This document shows positions 22,467 through 32,768 of a DNA stretch of 64,000 nucleotides, one piece after another. Position numbers and translations under genes: made by a program. The notes beneath the pieces were generated by a model. It saw only the letters and a list, made by a program, of their open reading frames with translations, was not told where the DNA came from and made no database searches. Each line of letters begins with the position of its first letter. Position 1 is the stretch's first letter. This stretch comes from Crotophaga sulcirostris (lineage: Eukaryota > Chordata > Aves > Cuculiformes > Crotophagidae): NCBI GenBank assembly GCA_013397455.1, contig VYZB01000336.1:267674-331673 (forward strand), read 5' to 3'.

Positions 22467-22897
22467 CTTTCTATTGATAGCGCTCTGAAATATTGTTTTT
22501 GCTGTGGTTTTTTTGGGTTTTATCAGTCACAGGGCAATATTTTCCTGCTGATGATTTATTCTAATCTGGGAGAGAAGATAAAGAGAAGATAAAAATTGAC
22601 ATTCCTTCTCTTCATGCTGGTCTTCTGCTCCATGTTTACACCTTCAGGAACATCAAAAATGTGGTGCGTAGGCTTTGTGTAGAATTGAATCTGCCCCATC
22701 ACGCTCTTGAAGCCTGGACAGACTTCAGTTGACTTTGAACTGAGTTAAACTTACCTAAAGAACTGTTTTGGTCTTCGTATGTAGAGGTCTGAACCTGAAT
22801 TAAGTGTGAAGTATTTAATTTAGAGGATGAAAAGAATAATTGTGTAAATTTTTCCATCTCTTTACAGTTTGTCACCTGGCTCATGAAAATATACGTA
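22467..22897. other. No recognised feature
   Basis: About 430 bp between two tail-A CR1s. No gene seen. Confidence 0.45.
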
Positions 22898-23362
22898 TCA
22901 TAGAATCATGGAATTGTTTGGGTTGGAAGGAGCCTTAAAGCCCATCTAGTTTCAACCCCCCTGCCATGGGCAGGGACACCTCGCACTGGATCAGGGTGCT
23001 CAGAGACTCATCCAACCTGGCCTTGAACGCCTTCAGGGATGGGGGCAGCCATGACTCCTCTGGGCAACCTTTGCCTGTGCCTCCCCACCCTCACAGGAAA
23101 ACATTTTGTCCTTCGATCTCATCTCAATCCCCCCTCTTTCAGCTTCAAAGCATTCCCCTTATCCTAACCCTGCACTGCCTGAACAAGAACCCCTTCCCAG
23201 CATTCTTGTAGCCCCTTTCAGTGCTGGAAGGCTGCTCTAAGGTCTCCCCGGAACCTTATGTTCGCCAAGCGGAACAATCCCAACTCTCTTAGCCCGTCCT
23301 CATATGGAAGGTGCTCCAGCCCTTGGATCATCTCTGTGGCCTTTTCTGGGCTTGCTCTAAAG
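22898..23362 (-). mobile_element. CR1 3' fragment with ORF2 end (tail A)
   Basis: Tail TATCATAGAATCATGG. Keeps CCATGGGCAGGGACACC exactly and runs to the TTGGATCATCTCTGTGGCC block. Confidence 0.95.
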
Positions 23363-24285
23363 TTTTAAAAGCATTAAGAAGCACGAAGGGCTCCCACTTT
23401 GGTAAGAAATTTATTCTGTCTGTTCACCAGCACTCCGATTTCCTTGCTAAAAACTTGAGCAAATTTCTATTTGCTCTGCCATTTATGCAGCTATACAAAT
23501 ATTATTAAATGGTTTAGTGCCACATGCAAGATTCCTAATGCTTTTTCTGTCTTCTCCAAGATAGTCTTTAATTAGTCAATAGCTGCCTGAAGGCGCTAAT
23601 TGATTGGCGTTAATAACAGGGGGGGAATGAAAATGGCCCTTTTCTTCTAGAGCTTTATTTAAGGTTTTAGTAAGATGTCAGCAGTATATCATCAAGTAGA
23701 ACAGAGTAAAGTGGTGTACAAAGCACATCTAAGAAGTATGACTAAACACCACACTATCCTGCTTAACTTTTCAGATTAGAACAGTGACAAGATGTAAATG
23801 AGGATTATGCATGTGTGGTTCTAGGAAACACCAGAATATTGCATCCCATATTGTCTTGTTTGTAAATAGGCCCAAGATCCAGCAGAACCTGACAAGAAGC
23901 TACGATCACTCAGCAGGTTTTTGGTATCATTTCTGGAGATATTTATTCTTCTTAAAGCTCTGGAATGTTATTAGTTCATATTATAGGAGCAGAAATAGGT
24001 TTCATATGTGGCTCTGCTACTATGAATTCATTCCTCTTTTGTCAAGGCCTTACGAAAAACATTTTAAGCTAGTACTTCTGGAAACTTCAGGCCACATTCA
24101 TTTTCCAAATCTACAGTTCTCTTCTTTCCCTTTTTTGTTTTGTCTGTTTTCTTCATGTGTGTGGTTTTTTTGGTTGGTTTTTTTGCCTCCGTTGGAAACC
24201 ACAGTGCCTGAAGATTTTACACCAATCACCAGTAACAGGCACCACCTGACAGTTTTAAAGACCAAGATCTTGCTGATTATTTCTG
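23363..24285. other. Single-copy sequence, part of it conserved-element-like
   Basis: Includes a TAAT-rich block at 23567-23617 (TTTAATTAGTC, GCTAATTGATTGG, GTTAATAAC) that resembles homeodomain-bound non-coding DNA. A 162-codon open frame (23811-24299, +) has no recognised domain and runs into a CR1 stub, so I do not call it a gene. Confidence 0.45.
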
Positions 24286-24356
24286 TAGTGATAGGATAAG
24301 GGGTAACGGGTTTAGGCTAAAAAAGGGTAGACTTAGATAAGATCTTAGGAAGAAAC
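24286..24356 (+). mobile_element. CR1 internal stub
   Basis: AGTGATAGGATAAGGGG, GGTTTAGGCTAAAAAAGG and GATCTTAGGAAGAAAC match the early CR1 3' UTR. Both ends are cut. Confidence 0.7.
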
Positions 24357-24772
24357 AATTCTATCTCTTTAGGAAAACAGTGGGACACCATGTATAAAAA
24401 ATGCTCTGCTTGAGCTGTGTTTCTGGTTTGGGTATGGGCACAAGGATTAGATGTATAATTTAAAGAGATTTGATTCCTGGTGTTGTTTTTAAAATTTTTC
24501 TTTGTTTTTTTTTGCCTAAGCTTTGTCTTTCTACTGCAAAAGATTCTCTAAACCTCTCAGATCTTTCAGACAATCATAGATCATGCGTTAGACCAATCTG
24601 AGTTGATTTACAGTTTGTTTTAATTCAAAATAACATGAACTTTGTAGCCTGCCAGGGTGTACAACAAAGTCCACTGGATTTCTTCTGAGCTTATGGAGTC
24701 AGTTGAACTGGCAAAGCTGGAAGTGAAAATTAAGAAACAACAAAACCTTTAGATGGTCAAAACCCCATCAAC
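24357..24772. other. No recognised feature
   Basis: About 415 bp with T-rich runs near 24500. No coding signal. Confidence 0.45.
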
Positions 24773-25378
24773 AGTTTTCTTAACAGTATCCTGGGCTACA
24801 TCGAGAGAACCATGGCCAGCATGTCGAGGGAGGAGATTCTACCCCTTTGCTCTTCTCTTGTGAGAACCCACCTGAAGTCCTCTGTCCAGTTATGGAATCC
24901 CCAACATAGGAATGATATGGAACTGTTGGAAAGGGTCCAGAAGAGGCCACAAAGAAGATACTAGGGCTGGAGCACCACTTCTATGAAGACAGATTGAGAC
25001 AGTTGGGATTGTTCAGCTTGGAGAAGACAAGGGTCTGGGGAGACCTTAGAGCAGCCTTCCAGTATGGAAAGGGGTTCCAAGAAAGCTGGGGAGAGGCTCT
25101 TGATCAGGGAGTGCAGGGAAAGAACAAGGGGGAACGGTTTGAAGCTGAAAGAGAGGAGATGTGGGTGAGATCTTAGGAAGAAATGTTCTCCTGAGAGGGT
25201 GGTGAAGCACTGGCACAGGTTGCCCAGAGAAGTACTGGCTGCCCCATCCTTGGAGGGCAGGTTGGATGGGGCTTTGAGCACCCTGATCCAGTGGGAGGTT
25301 TCCCTGCCCATGGCAGGGGTGTTGGAACTTCATGATCTTTAAGATTCCTTCCAACCCAAACCCCTCTGATTCTATGAT
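24773..25378 (+). mobile_element. CR1 fragment, ORF2 C-terminus through tail A
   Basis: The translation near the start gives ILGYIERTMASMSREEILPL (the SRxxEEIL block), then [20 protein letters not shown]. The 3' UTR follows, with GGGGTTCCAAGAAAGCTGGG and a tail CCTCTGATTCTATGA. Confidence 0.95.
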
Positions 25379-26008
25379 ATTTAAAAATTTAAGAGTTCAA
25401 TCTTATGCCACAGAATACATTAACACCTCTATGGCCAGCATGGTTGTTGTAGCGTCTAAACACCAGATTGAGGCCAGGTGTCTTTAGTCCTACTCAATAC
25501 AATCCTTTATGTATGATACATAGGATAAAGTCCTTGTCTTGAAGAGTTTGATCTCTAAATCGACATAATAGAACACAGAAAGGAAGAGAACTGATTATTC
25601 CATTTACTTCAGTTATGGAAATTGAAGAACAGGAGATGGATGAGTTGCTCAGTGTCACTGTGGAAAAGCTTGTAGCTGAACTTAACCCTTTTAGCCAGAG
25701 GCCAGGATGTCCTTGTGTAAAACCACTTTTTTATGGGTACTTATTGACTAATTCAAAATTATTAAAGAATATCGCTGGAGTAAGTAGTAAGACATTTAAT
25801 TACCTATCTAAAGAACAAGCCATCAAACCTTTGTTTTTCTAATAAATTGCACATCCATTTTTTCTTAATCCTTGCTCCAATTAATTAATCTCAGTATCCT
25901 GATTAAAACACAACTCCTTTCATTTATCCCAGGCTACTCTGAGTCCCTTGTGTTTTCATCCAAGCAGATGGAATCTGAATCCTTGCTTGGCTGCAGTCAC
26001 TGTGAAGT
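25379..26008. other. No recognised feature
   Basis: About 630 bp. A 75-codon open frame (25615-25842, +) starting MEIEEQEMDELL is the most protein-like frame here, but I recognise no family and see no splice-site or promoter support. Confidence 0.45.
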
Positions 26009-26357
26009 GACTGTGTTCTGTTTTGGGCCCCTCAGTATGAGGAGAACATTCAGGTTGAAAGGAGGTTGTGGCAAGGTGGGTGTTGGTCTCTTCTCCCAAA
26101 TGACAGGTGATAGGATGAGAGAAAATGTCCTCAAGTTGCACCAGGGGAGGTTCAGGGTAAAAATCAGGAAAAATTCCTTCACTGAAAGGGTTCTCAGGCA
26201 CCAGAAGAGGCCGTCCAGGGAGGTGGATGAGCTGCCATCCCTGGAGGTGCTTAGAAGACGGGCAGATGGAAGTGCTCAGGGATCTCATTTAGTAGTGGAT
26301 GGGTATGGGTGGAATTGATGATCGCAAAGGTCTTTTCCAACCAAGCAATTCTCTGTA
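26009..26357 (+). mobile_element. CR1 3' fragment with internal deletion (tail B)
   Basis: Begins at TGTTCTGTTTTGGGCCCC (the VQFWAP-like block) and jumps from GGAGAACATTCAGG straight to the TTGAAAGGAGGTTGTGGC block, skipping the LFSLEKRR region. Ends at CAAGCAATTCTCTG. Confidence 0.92.
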
Positions 26358-26883
26358 TGTCTTTGTTGTCTGGTTGTAGGTTTTTTTCCTCTCCTATCAG
26401 CTAGTAGCTAGGCAGTTAGTGAGATGCTTATTTTAGTCGTGCTTCATGTAGTGTCTCATACATTTGGCATGGTTTGATTTGGCATGGTCTGAATTCTGGA
26501 AATCTTTACCTTCAGTGTGGTTTTCCAAACTTGCCTAGTATTTTTAATATAAAAACAGCTTACAAAAAAAGGTTCTGATTTAGTTTATGAACGGCTTTCA
26601 GAAAACAAGTTGCTACACTTCTTAGATGCTCTGCCAGCCTCCTAAGAGCAAAAAAGCCTCTCGTTCTAGTATTTTCAGTAAGGAAATGCAAACATGAACT
26701 TAGAAATCTAAGGTTTTCTACCCAACAGGATCTCTGTCTTGACAGGCTACAGGGTCTGTCTGGAGCTGCATGAGACACTTATTTTTTCTTTTTTTTCTAG
26801 AAGTTCTAGGTAAGCGGAAATAAACATTGGAATAAACCTCTCCCATGAGGCTAAAAGAGCAGCTGTACCAGTAGGAAAACTCT
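26358..26883. other. No recognised feature
   Basis: About 525 bp of unique-looking DNA. Confidence 0.45.
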
Positions 26884-27236
26884 GAATCATATAATGGTTT
26901 GTGTAGGAAGGCACGTTAAACCACATCTCTGGGCAACTTGTGCCTGTGTCTCCCCACCCTCACAAAAAACCATTTCTTCCTAGGATCTCACCTCAATCTC
27001 CCCCCTTTCAGCTTAAAACTGTTTCTCCTCACCCTGTTTCCTGCACTCCTTGATCAAGAACCCTCTCCCCAGGTCTCCTGTAGCCCCTTTCAGTACTGGA
27101 AGGCTGCTCCAAGATGTCCCCAGAGCCTTCTCCTCTCCAGGCTGAACAACCCCAACTCTCTCTCAGCCTGGCTCCATGTGGGAGATGCTCCAGCCCTTGG
27201 ACTACCTCCGTGACCTCCGCTGGACTTGCTTAAACA
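26884..27236 (-). mobile_element. CR1 3' fragment with internal deletion (tail A)
   Basis: After the tail (GAATCATATAATGG) the sequence jumps from CACGTTAAACC directly to ATCTCTGGGCAACTTGTGCC, losing the ~120 bp that hold the GGCAGGGACACC box. The remainder runs to the TGGACTTGCTTAAACAG block. Confidence 0.92.
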
Positions 27237-28003
27237 GTTGGTTGCACTTATTATTTGGGTTACTTAGTTGTTTTCTTAATGCAATGTACAGCTGAGTTCA
27301 GACCTCAAGATGTAATTAGTGGACTTGTTTCTGTGAATGAAACAAAACCAATGAGAATTACACATTATTGTTCATAATCAACAGTCGGTCATTCTCTGGC
27401 GCTTTACCAATTATATGATCATTCTTTTAATAAAAAGAATATGCATTGGACAAAAAAAGGAGATTTGCACACTGATAGAACTTGTTTTATATTTATAGGA
27501 GATATAACTTGAGAAAAGAAATAAAGAAAAATGGGGATAAGGGTAAAAAGCACAAACATTTGTGTTGTAGCCACACAATTCCTGACATTGTGTGGCACAA
27601 AGTTCTACTGACAGTCTCTTTCCAGCCTATTGAATGTAAGAGACAACAAAAGGCAAAAATGGACTCATCAAATCCTAGATTGCTCCATAATGTCTGAAAA
27701 AGCCAGAATTCTTGTTATGCATCCTGAGAACCTGGCAGGGTGGGAGCTGCTACACTGGGATGGATGAGTTCTCTTACAGACCTGCAGCATTCAGCATGCT
27801 TCAAGCAAAAACTCTTAGTCTCTTACTGTTCCATTTGTAGATTTCCAAGTGCTTTTTAATAACTGATATGCAATAGAACTATCCCTGTTTATCTCTGTTG
27901 AGGATCTGCTCACTGACTGCGGTTCACAATCCAAATGGAAGATGATGAAAGCCTCCACAGAGACTGCAGAGTCCAATTTTGCCCCATTTGGTATTGCAGT
28001 GCA
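27237..28003. other. No recognised feature
   Basis: About 770 bp. A 71-codon lysine-rich open frame (27482-27697, +) shows no recognisable family. Confidence 0.45.
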
Positions 28004-28353
28004 AGATGGTGAAAGGGCTGGAGCACAAGCCCTACGAGGAGCGACTGAGGGAGCTGGGGCTGTTTAGTCTGGAGAAGAGGAGGCTCAGGGGTGACCTTAT
28101 TGCTCTCTACAACTACCTAAAAGGAGGTTGTAGTCAAGCAGGCGTTGGTCTCTTCTCACAGGTGACCAGTGACAGAACTAGAGGACACGGACTTAAACTT
28201 CGTCAGGGGAGGTTTAGACTTGAGGTTAGGAAGAAGTTCTACACTGAAAGGGTGATTGGCCACTGGAATGCGCTGCCCAGGGAGGTGGTGGAGTCGCCGA
28301 CCCTTGATGTGTTTAAGGGAAGATTGGATGAGGCACTCAGTGCCATGGTTTAG
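28004..28353 (+). pseudogene. CR1 ORF2 C-terminal fragment, open frame
   Basis: An uninterrupted frame of about 116 residues: [100 protein letters not shown]. This is the last part of the CR1 ORF2 protein, beyond the polymerase active site. It ends at its natural stop (28351-28353). Lack of stops suggests a younger insertion than most here, not function: no RT or EN is present and there is no promoter. Confidence 0.85.
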
Positions 28354-28443
28354 GTGGTGAGATGGTATTAGTGTTGGCTTATAGGTTGGACTTGATGATC
28401 TCAGAGGTCTCTTCCAACCTGGTTATACTGTGAAACTGTGAAA
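28004..28443 (+). mobile_element. CR1 3' fragment, well preserved ORF2 C-terminus (tail B variant)
   Basis: Less decayed than its neighbours. The tail is CTGTGAAACTGTGAAAG rather than ATTCTATG units, a variant octamer. Confidence 0.94.
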
Positions 28444-28778
28444 GTATACAGCTGTTAGTTCACAGTCATTTCACTGGAAAAGATTCCTTTAATTCTGGTG
28501 TGCTTATTTGTCAAAATCCTACGTGGGTTTTTGGCTTTGAAGTACAGATATTTAGCAGAGTTGGAGCTGGGATACAGAAGAGAGTGCTTTGGAGACCAGA
28601 AATTAACCTTTAGTTTTAAAATGAGATCTTGACAAAGCACTTTCTCTAGAAAGATGCCATTTGGATATTATAATATTTATGAGGTTAATTTTTTAACTGC
28701 CTGTAATTAGGTCCTACTCATAGAAGAGTTTCTGGAAGTAGCGATATAAGCTGACTGATAATTCTGCTTCTCAGTGGT
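28444..28778. other. No recognised feature
   Basis: About 335 bp between CR1s. Confidence 0.45.
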
Positions 28779-28982
28779 AGAATCATAGAATGGTTTGAGT
28801 TGAAAGGGACCTTCCAGCCCATCATGTTCCAATACCTCCCACTGGATCAGGTTTCTCAAAGGCCCATGCAACCTGGCCTTGAACACCTCCAGGCATGGGG
28901 CAGCCATGACTTTTGTGGGCAAACAGTGCCAGTACCTTACCACCCTCATGGGAAAGCATTTCTTCCTAAGATCTTTTCTTAA
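28779..28982 (-). mobile_element. CR1 3' fragment (tail A), outer copy
   Basis: Tail GTAGAATCATAGAATGG; body to CTTCCTAAGATCTTTTC, where a second CR1 tail begins at once. Confidence 0.92.
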
Positions 28983-28986
28983 TTGT

Positions 28987-29145
28987 AGAATCATAGAATT
29001 GTTTTGGTTGGAAGGGACTGTGAAGGCCATCTGCTCTACCCCCGTTACAGTGAGTAGAGATAACTTCAACCAGATCAAGTTGCTAAATCTCCCTTCTATC
29101 AACTTAAAAACATTCACTCTTGTCCCATCCCTTCACTCCCTATAG
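28987..29145 (-). mobile_element. CR1 3' fragment (tail A), possibly nested
   Basis: Starts with a second tail (GTAGAATCATAGAATTG). After GATCAAGTTGCTAA it jumps to ATCTCCCTTCTATC and CTTAAAAACATTCACTC, which would also continue the preceding copy. Either it inserted into that copy, or it has its own internal deletion. Confidence 0.85.
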
Positions 29146-29283
29146 AATGGAGCTATGAGCTTTCAGTGACTCTTTTTTCCTTACTGAAGAATAGGTTTTC
29201 TTGGACATGGATAGTTTACAGTGAGGGGAACCTGCACAGGAAGGTTCCTTAGAGAAGCTGTCCCTTAATCATAGATAATGTCA

Positions 29284-29714
29284 TATTCATAGAATGGTTT
29301 GTGTTGGAAGTGACCTCCAAGACCAACCACTTCCAACTCCCTGCCATGGGCAAGGACACCTCCTACTGGAGAAGGGTGCTCAAGACCCCATCCACCCTGA
29401 CCCCTCCAGAGAGGGGGCATCCACAACTTCTCTGGACAATGCGTGCCAGTGCTTAACACCCTCATCATGAAGAATTTTTTCCTATTGACTAATGTAAATC
29501 ATTCCCTTCCAATTTAAAGCCATCCCTCCTCATCCTATCACTGCATGCCCCTGTAAAAAGTCCCTCTCCAGCCTTCCTGTAGCTCTTTTCAGTATTGGAA
29601 GGCTGCTTTAAGGTCTCCCCAGAGCTTTCTTTTTCCAGTCTGAACAGCCCCATCTCTCTTAGCCTGTTCTTGTATGGGAGGTCCTCCAGTCCTCGGATCG
29701 TCTTCATAGTCCTA
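29284..29714 (-). mobile_element. CR1 3' fragment with ORF2 end (tail A)
   Basis: Tail TCATAGAATGGTTTGTGTTGG. Coding of the complement includes RGLEDLPYKNRLREMGLFRL, the CR1 ORF2 C-terminal block, broken further on. Confidence 0.93.
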
Positions 29715-30915
29715 CCTATAGAACTTGGTCTCATTTTGCTGTTACTGCCTTTGAGCATCTGCATATCTCACATATTTTGCTGGCCAGTTGTCACCTCAAT
29801 CAGCATGGCTGTGGCTCGTTTGGATGCTTTAGGGATGGATGCTGGGAAGTTGGGGCTAAATGCAATTTCATATACTAACAACAATTTGCTGCAGATGCCT
29901 GAGGAATGCCCTCTGAAATTTTTAAAGCAAATGAGGTTTCACCTCACTGCTAACAAGGTCAGGTTGCCAAGCCTGTTGCCATTGAGCCAACCCCTCTACT
30001 TCAGCAGGACTGTTCCAGCTGGTGCTAATGGCTCTTAATCAGAAATGTTTATATTTTTTTGTTCTCACTTGGCTTCTCCTTTCCCTGCTCAGCTTTGTAC
30101 CCAGAGTTGGTTTATTACAAATAGTATTGTTCCAACCCTGTCTTGACCTTTTACTGTCAGCTGTCAGCAATTGGTCAATATTACGGCTGTCACTTCTCAC
30201 AATACAGATAAGATGCTATTGCATTAAACAGGATATTTACTCCATCTTTTCTCTGGGGTTCTCCTTACTGGCAAACACAGCTCAGGATTTTATAAAAAGG
30301 AAAAACACTCCAGCCAGGAGTTTTTATGAAATAACTGGCATAGCTGCAGCGTTGTGGAGTGAGATACAATATAGTGATGAAATTCTGCTCTCATAGCTTT
30401 GTCATTCTCTAATAAACCCTCCAGGTTATCCTTTGCGCTCACTTACGCTAAACATTATCTCTTTCCATGAGGTAAGGGTAGATATTTGCCTAATTGACTG
30501 GAAATTAAAACAAATTACAATGGCGTGACTGGGAATAGGATTTAATTTGTTGACCATAACAAGCAAGAATCTTGTTCCTTCTCCCCACATCAATATCTTA
30601 TACCTTATTTAATTAAACATACTGATTCACATTACCAGTTAGGAGGCAATACACAAAGCCTTCCCTCCTGGTACACTGCAGGACAATTTAGATTATGGGG
30701 CTAAAACAGTTCTCCTAAAGCATAGTGAGTTTCTTGAGCTCTGATACCAGAGGCATATCTCTGTTTCTTTGTGATAGAAGTCAATTTGACCCAGACCTCA
30801 CCATCCTGTAGTTTAGGAGATTATGAAACAATGGTATAAAACCAAAACATGTATGCATTTTTCCTCTGAACTGCTGGGATGGATGTGTTTAAGATTAGTG
30901 AGACGTGTATGAAGA
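29715..30915. other. Single-copy region, conserved-element-like
   Basis: About 1.2 kb free of repeats. 30030-30660 has balanced composition and dense transcription-factor-like words (CTGTCAGCTGTCAG at 30154-30167, then CAATTGGTCAATATTA). I see no coding exon. It may be conserved non-coding DNA, which needs alignment to show. Confidence 0.4.
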
Positions 30916-31341
30916 TGATTCAAGGGCTGGAGCACCTCCCATAAGAGGACAGGCTGAGAGAGTTGGGATTTTTCAACCTGGAAAAGAGAAGGCTCCGGTG
31001 GGACCTTAGAGCAACGTTCCTGTACTGAAAGGGCCTACAGGGGATGGGCTTTTTGTAAGAGAGTGTAGGGATAGGATGGGGGGGGGAACAGTTCTCAACT
31101 GAAAGAGGGGAGATTGAGATAAGATCTTAGGAAAAGATGTTTTCCTGTGAGGGTGGGAAGGCATTGGCTCATGTAACCCAGAGAAGCTGTGGTTGTCCCA
31201 TTCCTGGAGGTGTTCAAGGCCAGGTTGGATGGGGCTTGGTGCACCCTGATCCAGTGGAAGGTGTCCCTGGATGGAACTGGATGGGGATGGAACTGGATGG
31301 CCTTTGAGGTCCCTTTCAACCCAAACCTTTCGTGATTCTAA
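30916..31341 (+). mobile_element. CR1 3' fragment with ORF2 end (tail A)
   Basis: Begins at GATGATTCAAGGGCTGGAGC and proceeds through [23 protein letters not shown] coding. It contains a G homopolymer (about 31078-31086) and a 16-bp tandem duplication, and ends CCTTTCGTGATTC. Confidence 0.95.
31269..31300 (+). repeat. 16-bp tandem duplication in CR1
   Basis: GGATGGAACTGGATGG occurs twice, perfectly, at 31269-31284 and 31285-31300, replacing the usual CCATGGCAGGGG segment. Confidence 0.93.
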
Positions 31342-31637
31342 TTACCATTGAGCTGTTGGCATTGTTACGATTTGTATTTAATAATCTTTTTTTCCATTCT
31401 TTTCCCAGTAATGAATGTATAGTAGAAACATGAAACTTGTGAGGACAACCTCACTGAATACTTTAGGGTCTGGTTTAGAGATCTGCAGAGAGATTCAAAT
31501 ACCACATTTATGTGGAAGGTTTGCTGTGGAATAAGTAGATAGCTGTTGGGGCAGGAGCTGGGGGATGAGGTCAAAATCTCACCAATGTGTTTTAGAAGCA
31601 ATCAATACAATTTTGTATTGCTGGAAAAGAATCTTAC

Positions 31638-31866
31638 TTCACAGAGTCACAGAATCCTTAAGGTTAGAAAAGACCTCTAAACTCACCCAGTCCAACTGTC
31701 AGCCCAGACTCACCGTCCCTACTGAACTATGTCCCATAGTGCCACATAAACATGGGTTTTGATCCCCTCCAGGGATGGAGGCTCCACCACTACCCTGGGC
31801 AGCCTCTCCCAGTGCTTCACCACTGTTTCAGTATAGTTATTTTTCCTAATAGCCAATGTTAAATTA
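31638..31866 (-). mobile_element. CR1 3' fragment (tail B)
   Basis: CACAGAGTCACAGAATCC, GAAAAGACCTCTAAACTC, then TCTCCCAGTGCTTCACCAC. Truncated just past TTTTTCCTAATAGCC. Confidence 0.9.
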
Positions 31867-32602
31867 CTTTTTTTTCTGACCTCTCTGTGGTTGCCTTTTA
31901 GCTCTATAAAAAAAGACAGAACTAGGCTTGTTTAAACTTTTATGATAAAATTAATTTTGCTATAGTGAGGCGACTGTGAGGAGAGAAAGAAAAGGAAGAG
32001 AATTCCCTGGAAGTGACTTACTGATTTATTTTCCAGCTGCTTATTCTTTTACTGCTGCTCATGTTGGTTGCTGGGCTGAAGTGTGCACTGTTGGGACAAG
32101 GCACCTGAGCTCTAAATAGTTTTTATTCCCTTCGCATGGAATTTTGATAACGTGTAATTGTTTGAATTGTAGGTTCTGTGGATAGAGAAACTTTCTTGTC
32201 TGTCTTTGCAAGTAATGTTTAGTGTATACTTAATTGCCTCTTTCGAAAAACTTAAAAAACAGAAAAAAGCAACAGCAAAAATAAAAACAAAACCCCAAAG
32301 ACCAGAACTGAGAAACAAATGAAGTAGATTACTTTGAAAAGAAGAATATTTGTCTTTAAGTGGAAAAGGAATCAGGCAGGAGAGAACAAATATTAGAGTG
32401 GTAGAATAAATTTCATGCAAAATAAAGTACAACTTTCTTCATAGGGAGAGTACGAAGCAGTATGATCTCTTATTTGCAAGTTTAGTGACCTGGTTGTCTC
32501 ATTCTTTGTTTCCCCATCAGACTATAAATATCTTAGAAAAAAAAAAGCTTATTTTCTTCTGAATTTTTTAATTCAGTCTCTATTTGCAACTAAGATAAAC
32601 TG
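31867..32602. other. No recognised feature
   Basis: About 735 bp, A-rich near 32250-32300. The 106-codon minus-strand frame here has a hydrophobic central stretch but no family match that I recognise. Confidence 0.45.
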
Positions 32603-32768
32603 AATCATAGAATTACTTGGGTTGGAAGGGATCTTAAAGCCCATGCTGTTCTAAATCCCCGGCAATGGACATGACACCTTTCACAGCATCAGGTTGCTCA
32701 AAGCCGCATACAACCTGATCTTGAACGCCTCCAGGGATGGGATAGCCATGACTTCTTTGGACAACTTG
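32603..32768 (-). mobile_element. CR1 3' stub (tail A)
   Basis: GAATCATAGAATTACTTGGG, CACAGCATCAGGTTGCTC and CTTGAACGCCTCCAGGG; truncated after GACTTCTTTGGACAAC. Confidence 0.92.

Noticed and set aside
23811..24299. 162-codon open frame on the plus strand in largely unique DNA
   Set aside because: Rich in Phe, Leu and Ser from T-rich sequence, no recognisable domain, ends inside a CR1 stub, and no splice or promoter support. RNA evidence or conservation would be needed.
25615..25842. Protein-like 75-codon frame starting MEIEEQEMDELL
   Set aside because: No family recognised, no neighbouring exon or signal, and length is within chance in AT-rich DNA.
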